NCBI GenBank assembly: GCA_965153455.1
Contig: OZ234494.1
Location: 22,568,001 to 22,632,000 of the forward strand
Origin: Sphagnum compactum
Lineage: Eukaryota; Bryophyta; Sphagnopsida; Sphagnales
Length of the DNA: 64,000 nucleotides
Reading direction: 5' to 3'
The stretch's first letter is position 1; each line of letters begins with the position of its first letter. Shown piece after piece: positions 1 to 9,914 of this stretch. The translations under genes and the position numbers were made by a program. Under the pieces are notes generated by a model. It was not told the origin of the DNA, searched no databases, and was given only the letters and a program-made list of their open reading frames with translations.

Positions 1-146
1 TACGTACCTACTTAGTAGGCTTAGGTGGTGTAACCTTGGTTAGTTATATACCTAGTAGGCGTAAGTAGCTTATGTTAAGCTACGTACCTACCTAGTAAGC
101 TTAGGTGGTTTAAATTAAGCTACATACCTTGTGAGCCTAGGTGGCC
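1..146. repeat. Three imperfect copies of a CTACGTACCT...TTAGGTGG motif
   Basis: Copies begin near 1, 80 and 119, and each runs from a TACGTACCT or TACATACCT core to a TAGGTGG end of about 27-34 bases. The third is the most degenerate. Spacing is irregular (about 80 then 40 bases). No coding potential is visible. This could be the tail of a longer tandem array beginning before the window. Confidence 0.55.
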
Positions 147-179
147 TACTAATTAGTAAGATAGGCTACTTATAATGTA

Positions 180-1100
180 ATTAATAAAAAAAATTAAAAA
201 TGAGTGATTAATTATTATAAATTTGAAATAAATAAATAATATCAATGATTAATAATTGATTATTTCTACAAATTATTAATTATTAGTTAATGATTATTCA
301 ATATAAATGGCTAATTAGTGATTATTTCTTTTGAAATATGAAATATTAAACATTAAATAATAATTTATTATTGATTGCTTATTATGTGTTATTTATATTA
401 ATTACTCATTATTGATTATTTACTATCAAATATTAACCAAAAATTAGATTAATTTTATAATTTTATCATAATAATTAATCAATTAACAAGTTGATGGACA
501 AATTAATGATTGGTCATTAATTGACATTTATTTGGTTACTAATTAATTATATAAAATAATAATAATAAATTATTGAGTATCAACTATCAATTATTAAATA
601 TTAACTAATTAATATACTAAGTTTAAGTACTTACATGTGCCTAAAGATAACATGTAAGTAGCCTATTAAATTTTATAAATAGCTATTAAGTGCAATATGC
701 CTAAGCTACGGCCTACTAGTTATGAACTTAGGTTTGGTATGTACCCTATGCAAAATAAACTTGTAAGTTAAATAACCAAATTAGTATGGTTGATTTGACT
801 AAGTGTCAAATTAGAATAGTTTATTTAACTACCTGTAAATCACAATGGCCATTAAATATGGTCAATTGACTAAGCTTTGGTCATCTTAGTGGACCTTTGG
901 CCTTTTTGACCAGATGTTTAATTTGTCACATGGTCAAAAAAATCATTTTAATCAAATGTCTCATTCAAAAATAATTCATGTCTTTCGTGCCCCAAACCTT
1001 TAGTCAAAACAACCATCCCCGTTGGTCAATGTGGACATTTCAATCAAGTTGGACCTTCTAAAATGTCACATTTTCTTGTAGTGTATGAAAAATGGGAGTG
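180..1100. other. Very AT-rich intergenic DNA, no gene seen
   Basis: Bases 180-620 are almost entirely A and T, with recurring ATTAATTATT-type words and no open frame of note. From 780 to 1080 there are repeated short phrases around TTTGGTCA, GGTCAAAT and TGGTCAATT. I see no gene, RNA gene or mobile-element end here. Confidence 0.6.
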
Positions 1101-3550
1101 AACATTTGGGTAAACTTCATAGGTGCTAAACATTGTGACATTTTTTTTTCTTATCAGCATGCTATTAGCTCAACCTTGGTTATGCACTTTCAATGCATCC
1201 TTGATATTGCTGCACGTTTGTTGTGAGGTTTCGGTAATTAACATATTATGCAAAAACAAAGATGATGAAAAATCTAATGTTTTATCCTTGTTTTCCTAAA
1301 AGCTTACTATTGATTTGGGTCATAGAGCAAAATATCCAATAGTAAATACAGATGGTGAAAATAAGTTGATGAAAAATTAAAATGGCAATGGGTTGAACAT
1401 TTGTGTTTAATGTGTTTTGTGTAAGTGGTCTTCACATTCCAAATTCATAGATAACTTTTATGATCTAAGCTTTATAGTATGTTACACTTGTTTAATGGTG
1501 GAAAGATGTTTGTTTTTGGAAACCTAGAAATGGCAATGGAAATTTGAATAAACTTGTTCATCAGGAAGCCCCAATCCACTTTAGCTTCGCCACAAGCCAA
1601 GGCTTCCCTTATTGTGTATGTTTTCTATTTTTGTTTTGTTAGTTTTTGACATTGTTCAAAATTGTTCAGCTTGAAATTGTCTATAACTTTTGTTTTGTTG
1701 TGTACAGTTGATCCAATCTTGGTTCACCATTGTTGACATTTTTGGAAAGAGGAAAGCAATCCAAAAATTATTGTTGAGCCTTCGGCATGCTACTGAATTG
1801 GTAGGTTTCTAAGTTTTTATAAATGAATGTATTATTAAATTTAACGTTTGTTTATTTTTCTTTTGTGTTTGGGGGGTGCTAAGTTTCTACATTCTTCAAT
1901 TTGGTTTTGGTTTTGTTTCTAGAAAGGTAATAGGTACAACATTCCTTCTGCAGTCTTAAAGAAAGAGAAAAGTAGGCACACGCATTTAAGTACTTTATGC
2001 CCACCGCGAAGCATTTTATCACAATCATGAAGATAGGAGACACCGAACTTCTCCAATCAGGTTGAGGTTGATGTAAGACCATGAACAAAGGCATTGGCTA
2101 CTTCTTTTTAGTCTTATAATGGGTTTGCTTCCATTATGCAAAAATGCTTGTTCAATTATTTTATGTGAGTTGCCTTGAATTCTTTGGAATTTATTAAGAT
2201 CTTAAAAATTGTTTGTGTTTTGGTTGTTCCAATATTGTTCATAGGAAAGCCCAGACAAGGAAAAAGTGTAGGTGGCGAAGAAAGGTGCAGGAGTAGCAAC
2301 AACAACAATACCTATGATGAAGGCAAAGGTGGTAGCAGCAATAGTACCTGCAGTGAAGGTGGAGGTAGCAGCACCTGTAGTGAAGGCGAAGGAGGTAGCA
2401 GCAGCAACACCTGCCATAAAGGTTGAGGTTGCAGAAAAGAAATGAAGGGTGAAGCTACCAAAGTTGAAAATGAGTGTTGACCACCATGGATTACCTAGTG
2501 GCGACCTTCAGAAATCCTTTGATGCAAGCGTATGTTTGTTATCTTGAGTTTACCTAGATAATTGTCATGTCAAATGGTCAATGCATAAGAAGTCCAAGGC
2601 AGCAACGACCATCATTGAAAAGTTGTTGCATGATTTCGAAGGGAACTGGAATGTTGATGCGGTCCTTCAACGAATTGGGAATGTGCAGCGCCAACGACGT
2701 AAAAGTTTCCTGAAAGTTGCAAAGGAAAATGGAAAGCGCCCGCACTTGTGCTCCAAGGCAAGCTGGGCATTCTTCAATGGTAATTTCAGTCGATAGTTTT
2801 ACTATTTAAAAAATATTCCCAGTTTAGAATTAGGATTAGGATCGTAAAGATCCTAATCCTACGGAATTGAAGAAGGCTTGCGACATTGGCACAAAGGCCT
2901 TCTTTGCGACTTTTGATGGACCCACATTGAGTGCCCGTGTAAAGGACAACAGTGCTACAGAATCGGCAACAGAGTTAGACGTTTGATTTAGTCCTACCTA
3001 CTAAATTGCTACAGATTTTACCAATTTAGTCTTTTCTAAAGACATTACAATAGGTGCTAACACCATGTATTTGTTTTGCAGAGTATACACGGATTTCAAT
3101 GTCCCTCACACTTGAGAAACTACAATAAAAAAGAAAGTCATGTCACAATGACTTTATATTACATTCTGTTGATTCTTGTGGAGACAAAACATTCTTTGAA
3201 TCAAATAACCTGATGGATAGATTTGTAATCTTTGATGAAGTGGTCCAAAGGATCGGGCACTTGTGAATGTGGGAGTTGAATTAGTGAGATCAGTGCCAGA
3301 AACCTTAGTCAAGAAGAAACAAATACATAACACATAAGGGCGTTCAAAACCTGGAAGTTACATGGGTATAGGTTTGGATATCATAATTGATGAGTTTTTT
3401 ATATAATTACAAATAAATGAAATTATTTATTTACTTGCATTACAATGTACATTATGTAAACCGACATTATTTTTTAAACGTAAATCAAATGATATATGCA
3501 CAAATGTATTGAACATACATGCAGGACCTTTATGAGAAAAAAATTAAAAT
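1100..3550 (+). other. Unidentified region with short coding-like patches
   Basis: No family is recognised. Several plus-strand patches look less random than their surroundings. One lies around 1708-1800, before a GTAGGT donor-like site. Another at 2300-2442 is rich in Lys, Ala, Val and Pro in one frame and ends in a stop. A 71-codon ATG frame lies at 2581-2796 and a further open patch at 2855-2985. They could be exons of one decayed gene or processed copy, but frames and splice sites do not join convincingly. Function unknown. Confidence 0.3.
2581..2796 (+). CDS. Short hypothetical ORF, 71 aa
   Basis: An ATG-initiated frame of 71 codons that is basic in its middle (QRQRRKS) and ends in TAG. 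I do not recognise a domain. It sits 150 bases after a Lys/Ala/Val/Pro-rich open patch and 60 bases before another open patch, so it may be part of a multi-exon relic rather than a gene by itself. No signal peptide or membrane segment is seen. It may equally be a chance frame. Confidence 0.2.
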   Translation: MHKKSKAATTIIEKLLHDFEGNWNVDAVLQRIGNVQRQRRKSFLKVAKENGKRPHLCSKASWAFFNGNFSR

Positions 3551-4439
3551 GCATAATTTATTTTAGATCCATATGTTGCTATTGCTTATTACACTTTTTA
3601 TTTAACAAAAGTTGATAAATTTGTTACACAAGAAATGTAATATTTTTTTTTAAAATGTAAATATGAAGAAATTGAAGCATCTGAATAGATTAAAAAATTA
3701 GAAAATGCATCTTTAAACACACAATAATTGTCTATTCAATAGCAATACATATATCATTATTAATTTCACTTTATCATTCAATGGAATATTTTCAATTTAT
3801 AAATATGTGTGAATTTGGTAGGGCATTTGTATTATTATAAAAACAATATTAGAAAAATTATCACCAACTTCAACAAATATACATTGCGAATCATTAGTTG
3901 AAAAATGCAAAAAATATATATGACATTATCTTTTTTATGTTTTGCAAATTTATAACAAATGATGACATTAAACATGTAAAATTCATAAACATGTTAAAGT
4001 CATTTGCTGGGTTTGTTTTAATGTTCCTAAAGATCTTGAAATTTATTATAGAAATTTATTATTATTATTTAAACCTTTTCGTGGATCAAAAATTAATCTA
4101 AAAACAACTTATATGTTTTTGAAAATATGCATATTTATATGAAAAAAATAACGTTGAAAAGAAAAGAAAAAATATGTATATAATTTTAATATGGATAATA
4201 AAAATGATGATGAATGGGATAATTTACAATCAAAATTAAAAGAAATTGCAACTATAACTCACAAAATTGGGAAAATATTCCTCAAAATGAAATTACAATT
4301 GCAACTAATAACCCACATAAAAATTCATTAATTACAAATGTTAATGAAATTGATACGATTTACAATATGAAACCATATATAAATGAAATTAATTATAGAA
4401 ATAATAAATTGTTAAAGTGTAATTTATCAAATCAAACAA

Positions 4440-5900
4440 ATGAATGTATACCATATGAATTCTTTTTTTACACAAATGAAAAAAGTAAACAATGAACAAA
4501 AAATTATTTTTGATGATATTTTTTATTGGAAAAATAAATGTCCATTAAAACCTTTACATATTTTTTAAGCACGAGATGTAAGAAATAAGGAAAACATTTA
4601 CATTTATGTGTATTATACAAAACATGTTATAATATCATATAAAACAAATAATAAAGGTTGAACCTTTAAAACAAAAAAATAATGAAATTAGCGTACATAT
4701 GCATTTAATATTAATGGAACAACTATACATTTAGGATTTGCAATTTCATTAAACAAAAGTTATAATGAATTCAAAACATTGAATGATGAAAAACGTAACA
4801 TTTTAATTAAAACTTATGATCAATTATGATTAGTGGTAATAGATGAAATATCTTTGATAAATAATAAATGTTATCATTCATTAATTGTAGATTACGTGTT
4901 ATGAAACAAGTTCATAAAAAATTTATGGCTGGTATTGATGTTATAATGGTTGGTGATTTTTATCAAGTTCCACCAGTTTTACATTCATGGATTTTCAAAC
5001 CAAAAAAACTAACAGATTTGATATTCTTGAAATTAATTTTTGGCATGAAAATGTAAAATGTTATGAATTAAAACAAATTATGTTACAAATGATCTTGAAT
5101 TCATTAACATTTTGAATAAATTTTGAACAATATTACAAACTTCCAAAAATATTAATTCGATTAATCAAATTTGTTGTAATTAACCACTAATCAATAATAC
5201 TTTGGCACATTTATTTTATATTAACGCAAAAATTATTCATCATAATATAAAAAATTCGAAAACACATTTAGTGAAACATTCGTATTCCTTGTAAAATATA
5301 TTCATTTTGAAACATGTCCTCCTCATTTTAGATTATCAATAATACCAAGCCAAACAACTAATTTGCATCATGAACTATTAATAAAGAAAAATATGTTAGT
5401 TGAATTATGTGCAAAAAATTGTGCAACATTAGATGCTCTTGTAAATGGTACTAGGATTTTCAAAGATTATACAAAAATGTGTTCAAAATCATTTATAAGG
5501 ATATGTTTTGAAAATCTTTGAATTGGAAACAACATAAAATTAGAAAATTTTCATTTATATAAAAAAACTTCGAAATTAAATAAAAGTTGGACATCATTGA
5601 ACAAAAAAATGTTGAATTACAAATTGGTAATAATCCTAATCATACAATAACAAGAATTCAATACCCTATTGAACTAGCTACAAGTCACACTATACATTTT
5701 GCACAAGGTTTAACCCTTGATCATTTAGTATTTGATTCAATTGGTGTAATAAAATATGGTCTTACATACACAACTTTGTCTCATATTCATTTAAAAAAAC
5801 ATTTATATTTACTTTTTCCACTATCAAATAAAACCTTTTATGTAGATCCTGTTATTGAACAAGAAATGTTTCGTTTAACAACAACAATACAACACCAACC
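4440..5900 (+). pseudogene. PIF1-like helicase domain of the Helentron relic
   Basis: This part encodes pieces of a superfamily 1B (PIF1-type) DNA helicase, which in Helitrons unwinds DNA during rolling-circle transposition. Walker B (DEIS) is followed about 100 bases later by the GDFYQVPPV motif. After a frame change around 5010 the same protein continues as NFWHENVKCYE. The longest open piece, about 5590-6069, carries motif V/VI (TIHFAQGLTLDHLVFD, then GLTYTTLSHI). The Walker A loop is not visible: a stop interrupts the reading just where it should be, near 4567, so the ATPase is dead. The frame from 5590 has no ATG start and is only part of the broken reading frame. Confidence 0.75.
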
Positions 5901-5984
5901 GATATTTTCCTATTTAAAATCATATCAAAAAATATTTATGCTTATACACTCTTTTAACACTTGTTCATTAAACTTACATTTTGA

Positions 5985-6608
5985 AAATATTACTATGGAC
6001 CCGAATTTATCTTCATCACATATCCTTTGTTTAAACAAAACAAAAATACAAAAATGTAACTATACATAAAAAATTTCACAAAACAATGTTAAAAAAATAT
6101 AACTTTTTGACTTGTTATGATCAACATGGAACAATGATTCTTTATGATGAAATGGTTGTTTTATCAAATACAACATTAACAACAAATGTTAGCACAAAAT
6201 TGATTTCTACAACTTTTAATCAAAATACATGAGAAACTATACATATAATTGCAATTTACAAACCACCTAAATTGCAAATATGTTATTTCATTTCACTTTT
6301 TAAAAACTATTTTGAAAAACATTCCCATTGATTGTCCAGTTGTAGTGATTGGAGATTTTAATGTAAACACACCGACAAACACATCACAATCAAAGACACT
6401 ACAAAACACTATGGATTTAAAAGCTTTCTTTCTTTTGAAATAACAACTATTTATAACACAAATAGGTCATATATGGACTAATGCCTTAACACAACAATGT
6501 CATTTTGAATCAATGAAAGCATGTTGGACAAACCATAGACCCATATATATTGCATTCAAATTACCAAATTATGTTGCAAAATTTAACTTAGCACATGATA
6601 AAACATAG
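5985..6608 (+). pseudogene. EEP (endonuclease/exonuclease/phosphatase) domain, C-terminal
   Basis: Downstream of the helicase, fragments read SSSHILCLNKTKI (about 6015-6050), YDQHGTMILYDE (6117-6155), IHIIAIYKPPK (about 6239-6272), VVIGDFNVN (about 6342-6370) and TNHRPIYIAFKLP (about 6530-6570), ending at TAG 6606-6608. GDFN and the late His are hallmarks of the AP-endonuclease-like EEP fold. Position directly after the helicase is the Helentron arrangement. At least three frame changes and one stop make it non-functional. An alternative is an unrelated LINE endonuclease, but the unbroken order after the helicase argues against this. Confidence 0.7.
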
Positions 6609-6609
6609 T

Positions 6610-7850
6610 AAACTTCCACCTTCTAAAGGTTTCAAATGAATACTGATATTTATTTACCTTTAATTTATTACATGGGATATTTGTAAATGTTTAGGAATTA
6701 TTTAAATGAATTTTGGGATATTTACCACGGCACCAACATGGGCGCAGGTTCACCCAAGGCAGCACCATTGTACATGGTAACAAAAAGCAGGTTGGAAAGC
6801 AACCAAGGAATCGATCATCTTGCACTGAGGCACCTGTAAATTCAAAGGAAAAATTGAGCACCCATTTCACCATCAGTTAACAAGTATGATTGAAGCATCT
6901 GTAAATTCAAAGCAAAAAATGCACACACATTATTCAACCTCAGTCAACAAGTATTGATTAGTTGAAAGAAATTTCCAATTTTGGACCCATCATTACTGCA
7001 TTCCAACCACTGGAGATTACAAAGGAAACATTATATTACATGCCTGCATTGCAAACCCATGTGAAAAAACATGATCTGCGTACTCAAAATTAACACAACC
7101 TTGAGGCAGTAGGCAATCATGTGTACTTAGTTTGCAGGAGGAGAAAACAACAGAAACCTGACAAGAAACAAAGCAAAGTAAAGCTAAAGCAATCACATCA
7201 TGTTGTACCATGAAAGACACTAGAAAGGACACTCTGATGCCTACAACAGCTTTCAAATCTTCCAGGAAATACTCCCACACGGAAAACATCTGGAGAGGAA
7301 CAAAGCAAATGCAAATGCAAATGCAAATCACAGTAAGGTGTACAATGAAACCACAAGAAAGCCACTTGAGAGCCACTCTGATGCCTACAAACAGCTTTGA
7401 ACAAAAATAATAGTTCAATTCCATCAGGAGATGTATTCTGCTCATTGAACAAAAATAGTTTGATTCCATCAAAAGCTGAAGAAAGAATCTGCTAATAAAA
7501 ACATCTCTGATTTCTATATCTTGACTGAGTCTTTCCCATACTCTTCATTCCAAAGATGGTCCAAGAAGAATCTGCTAAAACACCTCAATTTACTGAAACT
7601 CTGTAATTGACTAAGTCTTTTCATCAGCATCCATAACTTTTGTTCTAGAATACTACTCGCTGAGCATGGAACTATTAAACTCAGGATTCCAACTATTAAA
7701 CAAGATTTCCCCTTCCCTGCAAACATGAAAATTGTCTTTCAATTTCCAAAGACTCAGAGAAGAGCTCATGGTGATAGTATTTATAGCTCACAAGCAAAAT
7801 TTGATGAGCATGAAGAGAGGCCTACATACAGAGAGTGTAGCGGTTGTGCA
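6610..7850. other. Intergenic DNA with small duplications, no gene seen
   Basis: Two copies of CACTCTGATGCCTACAA with CAGCTTT following occur near 7228 and 7373. Two copies of a GAACAAAAATA-TTCCATCA phrase occur near 7397 and 7446. A short run of ATGCAA hexamers lies at 7306-7327. No supported coding frame was found on either strand. Confidence 0.45.
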
Positions 7851-9250
7851 CCCCTGCACCTTGAACCTATCCTTGAAGCACACCACTACTGTGACTACTT
7901 TGTCTGCAATATATCCACTCTAGCCACTTCCAACAACCAGCAAATAGTCCATGGACAAAAAAACTATTTCCAAAATGGCATCCTCAATTCTCATACATAA
8001 CCAATCCCCATCAGTAATAGGATTATGTAATAGAGAGGTAGGAGAAGACTTCAGCATTTTGGAAGCAGGATTATGTAACCTGAAGAACCTGCAAAACCTT
8101 TACATCCTTAGAATCTGTCACATTTCCAGAAGCAATGGGAAGATGTTGATCATCATGTTGGCTAGCAAGCAAGACATATCCACAAAAAGGTCAAATAGTA
8201 TCCTCATTCAATCCACAATAAGCATGAGAACATGAACTCCATTTGTATTTTAGATTGCCCCAGACAAGCAAGCAACTAAGACTAAGCCATAGAGAGAGGC
8301 TTACAAAGAGAAGGGTATTGGTTGGAGCACCCTGCAATTTGAACATCTCTTTTAAGCAAACCACTGGCGACTACTTGGATGCAGAACATATGCTAAAGTC
8401 ACCAGAAAACAGATCTACCAGATTTCAGAGAAATCTCCAACAATTTGAATGAAACCAAAACATTTGAAAGAGAAAATACAATCAACCTGTAAGACTTTTT
8501 GCAATGCATCAAAATGAAATTGCAGAAAACAGGCCCATCAGAACCTCCGTAGAGGGTGTGAGTTGTATCAGCAGTGTGGTGATTTCACAGCTCAGCATTG
8601 CAGAATTATGTATCATCCCCTGGGCCTCTAAACCCTAAACCTGTGCCTCTGTCTACACTGTGGGAAGATATCATTTTGGTTATGCATTGAACAATGCCAC
8701 AACAACACATCAAATGTGTCAGTTCTGGCCATACCAAAACTCCACAAAAACCAATTACTACCTCTGGAGAGACTCGACAAATCATTGGTGAATACTTGGA
8801 TGCAGAAGATCTGCTAACGCTGATGGAAAACATATCTATGATGCGATTGCCCGCAACAACACTATTTGGGGAAGGTAACCCAAAAACACGTGATAGTGAG
8901 CAACACAACCAAACCATCCGGAGTTCGAAGCAATGCACAAAAATGAGATTTGAAAAATAAATGGAAAAAGAACCGCACCCATCAGAATCTCTGCACAGAG
9001 AGTGTGAGTTGTATCAGCAATGTGAGTTCACAAAATCAGCATTGCAGAATTTTGCATCATCCTTGGGTCATTACTACGCTGCGAGTGAGAGGATTCAAAA
9101 AATACCAAAAATCGTAACAAAGCTTTACCAAACCCTAAGAGGCATATAGAGGTATACATAGAAGATGGAGGTTGTGACGGCATTCTGCATCCTGAAATAT
9201 ATGCTTGAAGCGCACACCACACAAGTATCTTGAGATCAAGCCAACCCGCA
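7850..9250 (+). repeat. Degenerate tandem-like repeats, about 430 bp period
   Basis: The clearest pair is 8534-8625 and 8978-9069 (offset 444). It shares long stretches such as GGTGTGAGTTGTATCAGCA / AGTGTGAGTTGTATCAGCA and CAGCATTGCAGAATT. A second shared word, TACTTGGATGCAGAA, occurs near 8370 and 8789. A CTTGAAGC/CACACCAC phrase recurs near 7875, 8350 and 9204. Together these suggest three or four diverged units ending just upstream of the CYPRO4-like promoter. No open frame is conserved between units, so I call it non-coding. Confidence 0.5.
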
Positions 9251-9304
9251 GCCACAACAGGGGTAGGTAGCGTTCATTTCACGCACGAGAGAGAGTCCGC
9301 GTCC

Positions 9305-9346
9305 AAACCCTAAAACTCCAAACCCTGAAACGCCACACCCTAAAAC
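9305..9346. promoter_or_regulatory. Cluster of telo-box-like AAACCCTAA motifs
   Basis: Three near-copies lie in 42 bases: AAACCCTAAAA at 9305, AAACCCTGAAA at 9320 and ACACCCTAAAAC at 9335. A fourth lies at 9130. They sit about 570-610 bases upstream of the CYPRO4-like start codon. In plants such telo-boxes are found in promoters and can recruit Myb-type telomere-repeat-binding factors. A function here is inferred from position only. Confidence 0.4.
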
Positions 9347-9437
9347 TGGCTCCGGGCCACCCATAGAAAAAAGACAGAAGAGCTGACAGGTGGAAGCTGG
9401 AGATTGCAGGAAAACTTTATCTACCAATAAAAGAGGA

Positions 9438-9445
9438 ACACGTGT
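9438..9445. promoter_or_regulatory. G-box (ACACGTGT)
   Basis: Perfect palindromic G-box with core CACGTG at 9439-9444, a binding site for bZIP or bHLH factors, about 470 bases upstream of the CYPRO4-like ATG. It lies in the locally GC-richer segment that marks this promoter. Confidence 0.45.
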
Positions 9446-9507
9446 CGGTTTTCTTCCCCTGACCCCACCCTCGTTTTTGCCCGGTCACAGACGTGGTCGG
9501 TAGAAGC

Positions 9508-9519
9508 CACGACGTCGTG
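9508..9519. promoter_or_regulatory. 12-bp perfect palindrome CACGACGTCGTG (ACGT core)
   Basis: A perfect palindrome centred on GACGTC (C-box), 63 bases downstream of the G-box. It is a plausible bZIP site for the CYPRO4-like gene. A TATA-like AATATAAG lies at about 9644-9651, which would place transcription start near 9680 and give a 5' leader of roughly 230 bases. Confidence 0.4.
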
Positions 9520-9914
9520 TTCTCCACTCGGAGAGTTCCGCTTCTTGGCTGCTCATGTTCTTCGCGTTGTTGTTACCTAGTGTGTAGAATTGCGCGATCT
9601 TGGGCGGTGGTGAAATGCGCGTGAGATGTGTCTTCGAATTTCCAATATAAGAAACTCAGTTTTTGTTTTCCTTCATTTTGGTTCTTGCGTTCTCTCTTTG
9701 TGTGATAGGAGCATTTGGTGATCGCATTTGGTGAAGGAAGCAGAGCTTGTTGGCTTTCGTGTTTGGGTCTTGTGGATGTTTTTATTTTTGTGGGTTCCAG
9801 ATAATTTTTTTTGGAAGGGATTATTGTTTGTGGAAAGAAGGGTTTGGAGATTTTTGGAATTTTAGGATTGTGCGAGCAGCTTCGTGTTGAGGGTGAAGGG
9901 AAAGGTTTTGGGTG

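Larger units (their letters stand above)
3554..6608 (+). mobile_element. Decayed Helentron-type Helitron (helicase + EEP nuclease)
   Basis: Fragments in all three plus-strand frames line up in the order expected for the large Helentron protein. From 3566 there is a Rep-to-helicase linker (DPYVAIAYYT). At 4456-4530 there is the NNEQKIIFDDIF motif that precedes the ATP-binding loop. At 4707-4760 there is FNINGTTIH, at 4842-4853 a Walker B DEIS, and at 4952-4978 GDFYQVPPV. The C-terminal helicase motifs (HFAQGLTLDH) lie near 5690, and an EEP nuclease follows at about 6000-6608. Many frameshifts and stops separate the parts. The Rep endonuclease that should lie upstream is not found, so the copy is truncated at about 3550. 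Element termini were not identified. Confidence 0.75.

Noticed and set aside
5587-6069. Independent 160-codon gene
   Set aside because: No ATG at its first codon (TTG) and it is a fragment of the Helentron helicase continuing from broken frames upstream.
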